From the NCBI GenBank assembly GCA_004114245.1, contig QZWS01000149.1, positions 1 to 21,635 of the forward strand: DNA of 21,635 nucleotides, given 5' to 3'. Position numbers and translations under genes: made by a program. Within the stretch, counting starts at the first letter, position 1, and every line of letters starts with the position of its first letter. The notes beneath the pieces are model-generated. The model was not told the origin of the DNA. It saw nothing but the letters and a program-made list of their open reading frames with translations, and did no database searches. Below, one piece after another: positions 1-8,244 of the stretch. The stretch is from Zoopage sp. CT-All (taxonomy: Eukaryota; Zoopagomycota; Zoopagomycetes; Zoopagales; Zoopagaceae).

Positions 1-337
1 TACTGAAAGATGATGGAAACTTTGACCAAGTCACGCCGTGGCCAGTGGGTGGGTATCTCTTGGCGATATCATTGGAGGAGGAAGCCTGTGGATTGACAAA
101 AGGATGTCCTAGGTATCCCACGCCAGCACCATCAAAGCCAGCATTGGATTTGTCAAGTTCTTTAGGGGTCTGTGCATGCATACTCTGTGGAACAAATTCA
201 CCGGCATGGTAAGCTCTCAGGCCCTGGGCGTTTGACGTTTTCAGCAGATCAGCAGAGCTGGAGCTTGCCTTGACGGCTACGCTTTTAGCAGCAACGGCGG
301 CAAATAGCATGACGCATATCGCGTGGCAAAGGATCAT
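1..337 (-). CDS. Secreted protein, 5' part only (runs off left edge)
   Basis: The reading frame is open from an ATG at 337-335 to the window edge, about 112 codons without a stop. The first 20 or so residues look like a signal peptide: a short N-region, a hydrophobic core (about residues 7-17, ICVMLFAAVAA), then small residues and a lysine, with likely cleavage near residue 17-19. The following part is polar, rich in Ser, Ala, Gly and Pro, with a GVGYLGHPFVNPQ segment around residues 75-88. I do not recognise a family. It is the only coding-like stretch in the left 1.6 kb. The 3' end lies outside the window, so length and function cannot be judged. An exported or cell-surface protein is the simplest reading. 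Confidence 0.6.
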   Translation of the reverse strand, partial: MILCHAICVMLFAAVAAKSVAVKASSSSADLLKTSNAQGLRAYHAGEFVPQSMHAQTPKELDKSNAGFDGAGVGYLGHPFVNPQASSSNDIAKRYPPTGHGVTWSKFPSSFS

Positions 338-713
338 TATTGCGTGAGTGATTTCTGATGCTTGCTGCGGGATGCCAAATTGGTCACAACAAAGATGTCG
401 TCGGAAGGTTTGTGTATAACACGTTTTGTGGACAAGGAGACACTGGCATTAAATAGCATGCCTCCGCACAGTCCACCAGCCATTTGGTTCCCTTGAACTT
501 CTGGACAAATAGGGAGTCATGTCCAAGGCACTGCCAGTATCATCTTCAAGCTAGTCTACTTTCTGTTATCCTGATTGGCTATGTTTGTGTACTGAATAGT
601 ATTGCTTTGAATCTGCATTTCTGCTGGCTGCATTACAACCTGGTAATACTGGTATATTTTCTGTAGAAGCCAGATATGAGTTGCATTGATTATTGAGAAA
701 AGTCGCTTAAATA

Positions 714-752
714 AACCCCAAGAACCCCAAGAAACCCCAAACCTCAAACCCC
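714..752 (-). repeat. Four-tract G-run, G-quadruplex candidate
   Basis: The plus strand has CCCC tracts at 716-719, 725-728, 735-738 and 749-752, separated by A-rich spacers of 5, 6 and 10 nt. The minus strand therefore has four GGGG runs within 37 nt, which meets the usual pattern for an intramolecular G-quadruplex. The TTGGGGTTT-like unit resembles telomere-type repeats but is too short and irregular to call one. Confidence 0.5.
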
Positions 753-950
753 AAGAATTAAGTTTTAGGTATATAGCTAGCTCAAGCAGCTTTGTTGTAT
801 ATAAAGAAATAAGATTGCATTCCACATCTCCAATCTGCTAACACATCACCCTAAACATAATATATTTAAAATATGATGCTTATTTGTAGGTCTATATAGA
901 AATTTTACTTCACAGTTATTGCAGTGGACTATTTTCTTACCCATATAAGG

Positions 951-1014
951 ATGCATGGTCTGGAAGTGCCATGTAGCTTAACTAAGCTTCATGGCCTACT
1001 TGCAATGCTTGCAT
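951..1014. repeat. Imperfect inverted repeat (hairpin)
   Basis: Arms pair as 975-979 with 984-988 (AGCTT/AAGCT, loop AACT), a T-T mismatch at 974/989, 968-973 with 990-995 (GCCATG/CATGGC), 964-967 with 998-1001 (AAGT/ACTT) past a 2-nt bulge, and 951-955 with 1010-1014 (ATGCA/TGCAT) past an internal loop. About 20 base pairs form in a 64-nt element in otherwise plain AT-rich DNA. It could be a small foldback element or a structured RNA. Confidence 0.5.
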
Positions 1015-1555
1015 GTAATTTCTTCCTCCCAAAAATAAGTATATCTTGTGGTGCCCACATGGCACAAGCAGTCAAGAAAAGAAAAAATACATTATCTTTG
1101 CGTCCCACTGACTCCGGTTGCCACCATCCCCCACCCCCTGCGCCTGTCTCAGGTGTGTTCTTCATGTTCCGACACACAGGAACGTCATATCTTATTTCTG
1201 CTACCTTAAGAATTCATTTCTAATCTTGTTTTGGTGCTCTTTTCTAATAATATACTGCTTGATCTACTTAGAAGGTACTAAGCTCCTTTTGTAAATATTT
1301 TTCAGGCTTGATTAATGTTTTTTGGCAGTGCAGTTTGTTTTTTCTTACTGTAGGAGATGATGCTCTTTGGCTTGCTTGCTTATTCTAGTGCATGCAGTGT
1401 TTCACAATATATTCTTCTGCGATATGGTGGGTGTTGTGCACTCAGCAGGTGCAGTATTAGTGCAGTAGGATCTTTACCTTTCCTGCGATCCCACCACCAA
1501 TCAACCCAGCGCTATGAATCCCTTGGATTTATACATGCACGCTTTGGTACAGCAT

Positions 1556-1605
1556 CTAGTATACAAATGAAATGCATGATTTAGCTAGTAGCTAGTATAC
1601 AAATG
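1556..1605. repeat. 14-bp direct repeat at the TUL1-like 3' end
   Basis: CTAGTATACAAATG occurs at 1556-1569 and again at 1592-1605, 36 nt apart, just 3' of the stop codon of the minus-strand ligase gene (1607-1609). It lies in the presumed 3' UTR. It may be a footprint of local duplication; no function is evident. Confidence 0.6.
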
Positions 1606-1606
1606 G

Positions 1607-4162
1607 CTACGCTGGTGGCAGTGAAGTTCTACACACAGGGCACTCTAACTTTATCGACAGCCACTACCAATAAATCAACACGGAAAAAGGAAGATGGCAG
1701 CAGGCAAACCTGTTCGAGACATTCGGTGTGGAACAAATGATGGCATGGCGTCACCATATACTGGCCACGAGAAAGTACCAAGCCATTGCTGCTTGCAACC
1801 TCCACCGGCGCCATACAAATCGAACAATCGTATGATATTGGCCGTCGAGGTGCCGCTGCAGGTCCTATTTCAACATCGAGCGTAGTGACGGGGTCAACGT
1901 CACCAGGGGTAGTCATGTCCAGATCGGGAACTGGAATGGCCGGGTGATAGTTGTAAACTTCTGGCAGGAATCGCGCCGGCACGAAGAACCGCGGCCCGAA
2001 TGTATCTTGAGCCAGCAGGAGTGCAGCTTGAATCAATACATAGCCGCCAAGGTAATACACCCATGATTCCAGCTTGACAAAAAGAACATTGGTGGGGCAG
2101 CCATAAATGTCTACGTAGCCATTAATATAGACATGGATGGGGGTCAAATACAAAGCGGGACGAATAGACGAGTTAGAGACATGCCGAGCACGTATTTTCT
2201 GCGAAAAAGTCAAAAATTCGGAAATGCAGATCAAGCATACCGTTTCAGAGATTTATGAGACCCACGAACAAGATTGCGCCAAATCTGTGGCAGCCAGAAC
2301 GAGTATAGTATGAATGCAACTATTGCGATGACCATCTCTTGCGCTTCGGGAGGCAAGAACCCAGAAGCCCAGTAGCTCAGTACTCCGAGCATCATGAGAC
2401 CGTCTAAACAGTATCAGCGCCGAGCGTCGCGCATCCATCAGCCCCACATATGCGAGTGTAGAGATATGAGAGTTCCTGGTTCGCGGTGAGATTGGGGCCT
2501 TGGACGGACCAGGTCAAGCGAAGGTAGCGTAACTCAAAGACAGATATAAGAACGAACAGGAAAAAGGCGGCAGATGCGAATGGCATAAAAATGTCATCTA
2601 TCACCAATAGGGTTAGTAAAGCAGAGACGAATAATGGGGCAATTGACCGATAGAGATGCCGACGGTGAGGTAAACCAGGCAGAGGTATCCATCGATTACC
2701 GTCAACAATGTTATTGACCAAGCCGCGACCTTTGAGACACTCTAGCAAATAATCAATACAGAAAGCGACTACCATGAATACTTGCTGAAGGTGTTTGGGT
2801 GTATTCCATCTGAGCAATCTGCAAGTACACTTGCACAAACGCCAGCTACAAGAGCGAATAGTTTATAAATGCTCAAGACTGACAAGATTGCCTACCACGG
2901 TCGCGAGCGTGGCGAAATTGAGTGCCTTGCGATAGAGCATTTCTGTCTTATGTCCGGGTAGATCCATGACAGACAATGCAATGCCGCATTCGGGGGAAAA
3001 TGCAAAGAAAGAGATATTCAAGTCTGGGCGCGGGTTCATCAGTGGAATGCCCGTGGGAGCCACCAGTTCTGAGGGATTGTCAGTAAGCGCAACCACAGAG
3101 TATGATACCTCGCTCGTACTCTCGGACACGGTCCATATCCAGATCAAGCGATATTGGCCTCATTTGAACGTAGAGTTGGATATCGCAATCAGTGATATTG
3201 GCCTCGGGATCGTCAACGACCACACCTAACGCTTTAAGCTTGAGAAAGCAGTGGGAGCGAATATCGCACCTGGCCGCTCAAGTCCACCGGCATCGCGAAT
3301 CCGTGTCATCTCCTGAACTTTCATTTCATAGACAAGCTCGATTGCCGGTCGCATTTCAAAGAACGCAGCGCCAGTGTCGGCGAGTTTGAGAAGACTTGCC
3401 AATGACATGTTGTGTCTAGAGTAATCGCACATCGTCAGTCGCACGACAATTCACAAGGTCAACTTGCCCCCCTGCAACTCCATGGAGCAGCATTGACCCA
3501 TTGGCACGATGGTGGAGCCCTTCGAGGCGAAATACGACGCTTCCATCTCGCGCATCCTCCCTACTCAGCGACAATGCACCCTACAGCCAGAGCGAATAGT
3601 TTACTACGCCATAAATTGCGAATGAAGGCAAACCTCAACGTAGGTAAAATTGTCAGCGCTCGGGATCGGAATTGACTCTAGGGTCAACGATGCAGTGCCA
3701 TTGAGGTTGAAGTTAAACTGGCCGCGGCGTGTGCTGTTCCACGCGCTAGAATTCTGCCCATCAGTTACGTTAATCGTTTCCCAAGGGCCTAATATTGGCA
3801 AATCAATCATCATAAAGAGCGCACGAAAGTAACGATACCGCGGTAGAGCCCAGTGACGTTTTGATAGTACCGCCCCAGGTGCTGCACATCCCCGAGCTGC
3901 TCGATCTTGCGTCTATGCTCTACCACCACTGGCGGCTCAAACTATTCAGCACAGATACATCTTCATCAATGGCCATTGGACAACGTCCTACCAAAGTCCG
4001 GTTGGTTGTCAGAGTCGCATTCACAAGCGCGGCCTTCTCCGCCTCCAGAGCATCGATCATTGTCTGCGCATACTTTTCGTTGACTTGCAGGCTGCGGAAG
4101 TTTGACAGGAGGAAAAGTGCGACGAGGATGCCGAGGAAGAGCGATGTGCGACTGATGGCCAT
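1607..4162 (-). CDS. TUL1: TUL1-like transmembrane RING E3 ubiquitin ligase (Dsc complex)
   Basis: Fungal Tul1 is the Golgi membrane RING ligase of the Dsc complex, which ubiquitinates membrane proteins for quality control. I read 14 exons: 4162-3992, 3941-3839, 3788-3634, 3580-3468, 3415-3270, 3231-3109, 3068-2896, 2845-2786, 2741-2648, 2597-2448, 2403-2241, 2198-2152, 2110-1710 and 1663-1607. Phases are consistent and give 651 aa, somewhat shorter than yeast Tul1 (758). Residues 7-22 are a signal/anchor. The lumenal part carries N-glycosylation sequons and a NVTGLYRGPW motif; the C-terminal half is multi-pass, with MEYTQTPS and LYIYGCPTNVL family motifs. The RING-H2 is complete: C595-x2-C598, C622-x-H624-x2-H627-x2-C630, C641-x2-C644. 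Introns 2742-2785 and 3416-3467 appear to be GC-AG. The junctions at 3416-3467 and 3232-3269 are the least certain; 3287 is a second possible donor for the latter. Only 37 bp separate its start codon from the divergent macrodomain gene. Confidence 0.9.
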
Positions 4163-4199
4163 GTCGAATTGAACACGTGACTGCTAAAATTCAATTCCC
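4163..4199. promoter_or_regulatory. 37-bp bidirectional promoter with CACGTG
   Basis: This is the whole gap between the ATG of the TUL1-like gene (minus, 4162) and the ATG of the macrodomain gene (plus, 4200). A palindromic E-box CACGTG sits at 4174-4179, and on the minus strand it reads GTCACGTG, the extended Cbf1/bHLH type. Transcription start sites of at least one gene must lie inside the neighbour's coding region or a few bases from the ATG. Confidence 0.55.
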
Positions 4200-5090
4200 A
4201 TGACGGACACAGTGGCGCTCAACGACATCCCCACGCTGCACGAATCGTACGCGTCAGCCCAACTCAAACCGTCCGATTTCCAAGGTGTGATGCTTGGAAT
4301 TACATGGGAGGAGACTGAGTGCTAGCAGGGCAGTTTGCCGCGAGCGTTCTCAACACCAAGATCCGACTTTAGTATCATACATTCCTTCGTCTATCGAATT
4401 AGTAATCGATCATCATCATTCAGCCACGGAAATATTGTAAAGTTGGAGGTGGACGCCATTGTCTCGGCAACGAACAACGGGCCGAGTGCATCGGGCGGCG
4501 TTGACCTTGCCATTCATAAGTGAGGCTACTCACATTCATGGCAGCCTTATCACGCCGCTCATGATAGTGCTGCAGGCCCGGGTCTTGGAGAAGAGTCGAG
4601 GCAGATAAAGAATAAATTCATTCGGAATGGTCAAGCGGTGCTACTAGGAGGATATAATCTCCCGGCGCGCCACGTTATTGCCACCTCATCACCTGCTGGT
4701 CGTCCCTCGGAGGTGTTTATGCAGTGCTACAAAGAGTGTCTTAACATTGCCGTTGATAATAATCTCCGAAGCATAGTAAGCCGGCTACCTGACTGTTGCA
4801 AATGCAGCCGCTGACAGTGTGCCATGGCTAGGCCTTTTGCTGCCTTGGGACGGGTGGGCGCAGGATTCCAAGCGAGACAGCCGCAGCCGTCGCACTCAAG
4901 ACCGTTCGAGAGTGGTTTGAAGAGGATTTGTCGAGATTTGCCAAGGCGAGTCTGCGGCTAGCACAATCGATCTGACATGCTCTGCTAGATCGATGCCATT
5001 GTCTTTTGCACGTTTTTGCTTCGCGATCGGTTGTGCTATCAAGAACTGGTACCGATCATATTCCCGCCCCTCAGAGTTCAGTCGCAATAA
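4200..5090 (+). CDS. Macrodomain protein (ADP-ribose hydrolase-like)
   Basis: Macrodomains bind ADP-ribose and often remove it from O-acetyl-ADP-ribose or modified proteins. Six exons: 4200-4284, 4326-4371, 4424-4519, 4568-4775, 4832-4945 and 4989-5090, giving 216 aa, the usual size of a single-domain MacroD-type protein. The N-terminal IPTLHESY leader resembles MACROD-like proteins. The core reads GNIVKLEVDAIVSATNN (about 46-62), then GGVDLAIHNAAGPGL (68-82), so the tandem Asn and the GGVD loop are kept. GGYNLPARHVI follows. The second phosphate loop, normally STGxYGYP, here reads GTGGRRIP, so the aromatic/Gly pair is lost and activity is uncertain. The last intron (4946-4988) starts AAG|GCGAGT and is a GC-AG intron; no GT donor of the right phase keeps the conserved helix. 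It ends 81 bp from the convergent TRAF7-like gene. Confidence 0.85.
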
Positions 5091-5171
5091 CAATATATGT
5101 GAGCTATTCTACAAACTGGCGAACACGGAGGCCGACTACGTACAACTATACACACGACACATAGCACGCAA

Positions 5172-6881
5172 TCAGCGCCAAATCTACTCAATTATTAGCC
5201 CACTAAACAGCCAGGACCAAGATCAACCTTGATTGAACGGTCAGCGCACCCTGTAGCAATTCCTGGCTCGACCGCACCGCCCTCGCCGCCTATTTCCACC
5301 ATCGCGTGGATGTAGCCCTGGTGTCCTTGCATGATCCGCCCGCACTGCCACCCCTGCGCCCCATCCCAGCGTCGAATATTGTGGTCAAAACTTGCCGAAA
5401 ACAGCAACGAGCGCTTGGTGGAACACAGCTGCCATACTTCCCAACGATGCCCGATGAGCGGAATGCGATCAGATTCAATGCTGTGGTCCGCAGAGGATTC
5501 TATTCGAACGCCGAGATCACGCATACGATCGTCGACATTGTAGGCGTGTATTTTAGCATCCTGAGTGCTGACGAATAGCGTGTTGAGGTCGGAAATGTTC
5601 ACATCCGGTCTTGTTGGATCGACACTGCCGTCACGACTGCCAAAGCAGCACGCCAGGACACTCGTATCATGGCGCCCCAGGGTGTCAATGCAGCCTCCGG
5701 TTGCAACATCCCATATTTTTACGGTTCGATCGCTTGAGACGCTCACAAGGCGATTGCTGCCCCACGCCGCCACGGCATTCACCGTGTCGGAGTGCCCTTG
5801 AAGCACTTGGAGGCATTTTAGCGTCGACGGGTTCCAAATTCTCACTGTTTGATCAGACGAGGTCGAAAAAACAAGGTCGCCGTGTACTCGAATGTTATAG
5901 ATCTTGCCGGTGTGGTTGAGCAGTGACGAAAGCTTACGGGGAGCTCGCGTTGGAGATTCCATCGTGCTTGAAGACGCGGGGAGAGCATGGACGTGAATTG
6001 CCTGATCCGTGCTGCCGCTGAACAATCGTCGCGTTGGAGCGTGAACTGCAAGGGCCCAAACTGATTGACGATGCACACGCTCCATCACAGCCAACGGAGC
6101 CGAGCGTCCGTTGAGCACGTCTGGCAGGTTGAAGATGCGAATAGAACCGTCATGAGCACCAGCGTAGATACACGAGTTGGCATAGGCTAGCGATGTGATG
6201 CCAGCTGGAAGCCGTGAGATGGTCGCCTGGCACTCAATGTCTCCATCGGGCCACGTGGGGGATGCGACCTGAACCGAAGCATTCGCCACCGATCGCTCCT
6301 TCCTTGCTACATCACGGCCGTCGACGCTCTCGAACTCGGAAAGACGAAGGCTCTGCAGCCGAACCGTTTCTTCCAAGGACGCAACGCGCCCCTCCATTGC
6401 CTCGATGTATCTCTGCATCAATAGATATGGACATATCGTCAGATGCAGATTGACAGAGTCTGCCGTGCCTCGATACTCACACCCTATAGCTGCGTGCTTG
6501 CACTCCACTGGACGGAACAAACACTCTCGAACGTGAAACGAGAGGTTGTCCAGTATCGGCGACATGGTGCATCCCGCCGCGTGATTCGGACACCGAACAA
6601 GCAAATCGCCTATCACACCCACCAGGGCAAGGTTAGGGCCCAGAGTCGCGCTACTCAATGGCGAGCGGCACAGCGGACAGTTTGCTTCGAAGCGAAGCGA
6701 TTCGGCGATGCATGGCCGGCAATATGTATGCAAGCAGTCCCGCGAAATGACGGCGTCCTGGAACACATCGTGACAGCTACCATGGCGTTTACATCACGGG
6801 CCTTTGCTTATTCCAGGGTTACATTGGGCACAGGAGACTAGTTGCCGGCGGGGCCAGGTATTCAACGGGGATGTCGGGCAT
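5172..6881 (-). CDS. TRAF7-like RING / TRAF zinc-finger / WD40 protein
   Basis: Three exons: 6881-6823, 6776-5228 and 5183-5172, giving 539 aa (human TRAF7 has 670). The first junction completes a perfect C3HC4 RING: C18-x2-C21, C34-x-H36-x2-C39-x2-C42, C53-x2-C56. Next come TRAF-type Cys/His fingers (about 78-130, RCPNHAAGC and CKHAAIGCEYRG), a short coiled coil (about 135-165) and a C-terminal beta-propeller of WD40 repeats with motifs such as TVRIWN and TVKIWD. The last 44-nt intron (5184-5227) is inferred because splicing turns the end into SIKIWR-stop, a normal WD40 finish; unspliced, the frame ends SIKVDLGPGCLVG. The RING implies an E3 ubiquitin ligase with WD40 substrate or kinase binding, as for TRAF7. 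An in-frame ORF extends upstream of 6881, but the chosen ATG lies closest to the RING and the upstream part looks non-coding. Two CCAAT motifs (minus strand, 6895-6899 and 6903-6907) lie just upstream. Confidence 0.85.
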
Positions 6882-7023
6882 GGGCTGAAAGGGGATTGGG
6901 GTATTGGGGCAGCATGTGCTCGGATCAGCAAATGCCACATCCCCAAAAACTGCTTGGCACATCCGTAGGCCCCCAGGCCCGAAGCCCCAATAACGTAGAG
7001 CAACTTGATGAAGGATAGGAAAT

Positions 7024-7079
7024 GGATGCAGTGTCTTGGATGCAGTGTCTTGGATGCAGGGTCTAGGATGTAGTGTCTG
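7024..7079. repeat. 14-bp tandem repeat, four copies
   Basis: GGATGCAGTGTCTT occurs exactly at 7024-7037 and 7038-7051, then with one to two changes per copy at 7052-7065 and 7066-7079. It is a head-to-tail minisatellite in AT-rich intergenic DNA and does not encode anything visible. Confidence 0.85.
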
Positions 7080-7757
7080 ACTATATGTGTCTACATTAAT
7101 AAGTGTCTTGCCTGGGATGCCATGTTTAGTTAGATGTGGCAAAGAAAACTATCCAGCAATTCCAACTTCTAAAACTTGGGGTTATCTAGATAGCAATTCT
7201 TTCAATACAACTTGGATTTGCATTCTTAGAAGAAGCAGTGCCAGTGGCCTATATAAAAGTTTTTCTATAGTCAGGCTATGCTTTTATTGGGCTACTTGTT
7301 CTTGACCATAATATTGAGGGGATTATGCTGCATTAAAGACTCTGCAAATCATTTTTCATTATAATATAGCAATGCATGAGGATCTTAGTAGTTCTAATAA
7401 TAACTAAAGCCAAACTAGAGAATTGAGACCTAGCACCTCAAGTGATAGTTATAAAATTGCACTAATTAGCCCATGAGATAACAAGGTAAGCAGTATTTGT
7501 TTCGAGATATGTTCCTCCAGAATGGTGGCTAGCTCAGACATAAATATTTGAGAGAAGGAAAGTTCTTTTTCAACCATCTGCACACTGCATCCCTGGCCAC
7601 TACATCCTTGCTCTAACAGTATTATACAATAGTACAAATATTCTGTATTGATAGAACTGCTAATACATATATTTATTGGCTCAATATATATCTTCTAGTT
7701 AGTAAATATGCACACTTTCTAGCACCTGCTAAAGATGAGTGCCTATGCCTCTGGTAT

Positions 7758-7846
7758 ACTGCTCTGTCCCTCTTCCCATCCTCCTCCCCCGCCTTCCCCC
7801 TGCCCTATTAGAAAAGAAATTGCACGAGGGATGGACCAGACACGTG
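7758..7846 (+). promoter_or_regulatory. COX12 promoter region: pyrimidine tract and CACGTG
   Basis: A C/T-rich tract (about 7758-7810) is followed by a CACGTG E-box at 7841-7846, 71 bp before the COX12 ATG at 7917. Pyrimidine-rich stretches near start sites are common in fungal promoters. The E-box matches those 5' of the TUL1/macrodomain pair and of OST5. Confidence 0.4.
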
Positions 7847-7916
7847 GGCTGGTGCCAGGGGCAACAGACTTGACCACCCTTGATTTTCGGCTTCGACCCA
7901 GCCAGCGCTGCCCAAC

Positions 7917-8168
7917 ATGCAGGACTCCGATCACCGCCTCGAGCCGTCCCTCACCACCGCCCCGTTCGACGCGCGGTTCCCCAACACAAACCAATCACGC
8001 AACTGCTGGCAAAATTACGTCGATTATTTCCGCTGCGTGGCCGAGAAGGGCGACGAGTTTCCCCCGTGCCGCCAATTCCGGCGCAACTACGCCGCGCTGT
8101 GTCCAATCGAGTGGGTCCAGGCCTGGGATAAGCAGCGCGAGGAGGGCGTCAACCCGTCGAACCTGTAG
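7917..8168 (+). CDS. COX12: Cytochrome c oxidase subunit VIb
   Basis: An uninterrupted 83-aa frame, the usual size for Cox12/COX6B. It carries the twin Cys motif of the family: C30-x9-C40 and C51-x10-C62, which form the CHCH helical hairpin with two disulfides in the mitochondrial intermembrane space. Family strings such as NCWQNYVDYFRC, PPCRQFRRNY and CPIEWVQAWDKQREEG are present. The protein sits on the intermembrane-space face of complex IV and contacts cytochrome c. It has no cleavable presequence, as expected for a Mia40-imported substrate. It lacks introns, unlike most neighbours. A much longer open frame (7735-9288) reads through here in another frame and is treated as chance. Confidence 0.95.
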   Translation: MQDSDHRLEPSLTTAPFDARFPNTNQSRNCWQNYVDYFRCVAEKGDEFPPCRQFRRNYAALCPIEWVQAWDKQREEGVNPSNL

Positions 8169-8244
8169 CGAGACGCGGAGGATTGGACGTGGACAAGGGT
8201 CGGAATGTCGTTGGTGGAATGCAGTCGACCTCCTTGGCACCTGC

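Larger units (their letters stand above)
338..1606. other. AT-rich gene-poor intergenic block
   Basis: About 1.27 kb between the partial secreted-protein gene and the 3' end of the TUL1-like gene. Only short, composition-driven open frames are present and none shows a recognisable motif or splice-linked continuation. It contains a C-rich tract near 716-752, an imperfect hairpin at 951-1014 and a 14-bp direct repeat at 1556-1605, each listed separately. A TATATAAAG-like string lies near 797 without an obvious gene downstream. It could be decayed mobile DNA, but I see no terminal repeats or transposase motif. Confidence 0.6.
6882..7916. other. AT-rich intergenic block upstream of COX12
   Basis: About 1.03 kb between the divergent TRAF7-like and COX12 start codons. 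I see no coding signal. It holds a 14-bp tandem repeat (7024-7079), a consensus TATA string CTATATAAAAG at 7249-7259 with no evident gene just downstream, a strongly pyrimidine-rich tract at about 7758-7810, and a CACGTG box at 7841-7846. The last two lie in the likely COX12 promoter or leader. Confidence 0.6.

Noticed and set aside
338-1606. Transposon call for the AT-rich blocks
   Set aside because: No terminal inverted or long terminal repeats, target-site duplications or transposase/reverse transcriptase motifs were visible; low GC alone is not enough.
1664-1709. Reading TUL1 without the last intron (stop near 1629)
   Set aside because: The unspliced end lacks the last two RING cysteines; removing 46 nt yields WLSIKLECPVCRTSLPPA-stop, which completes the RING.
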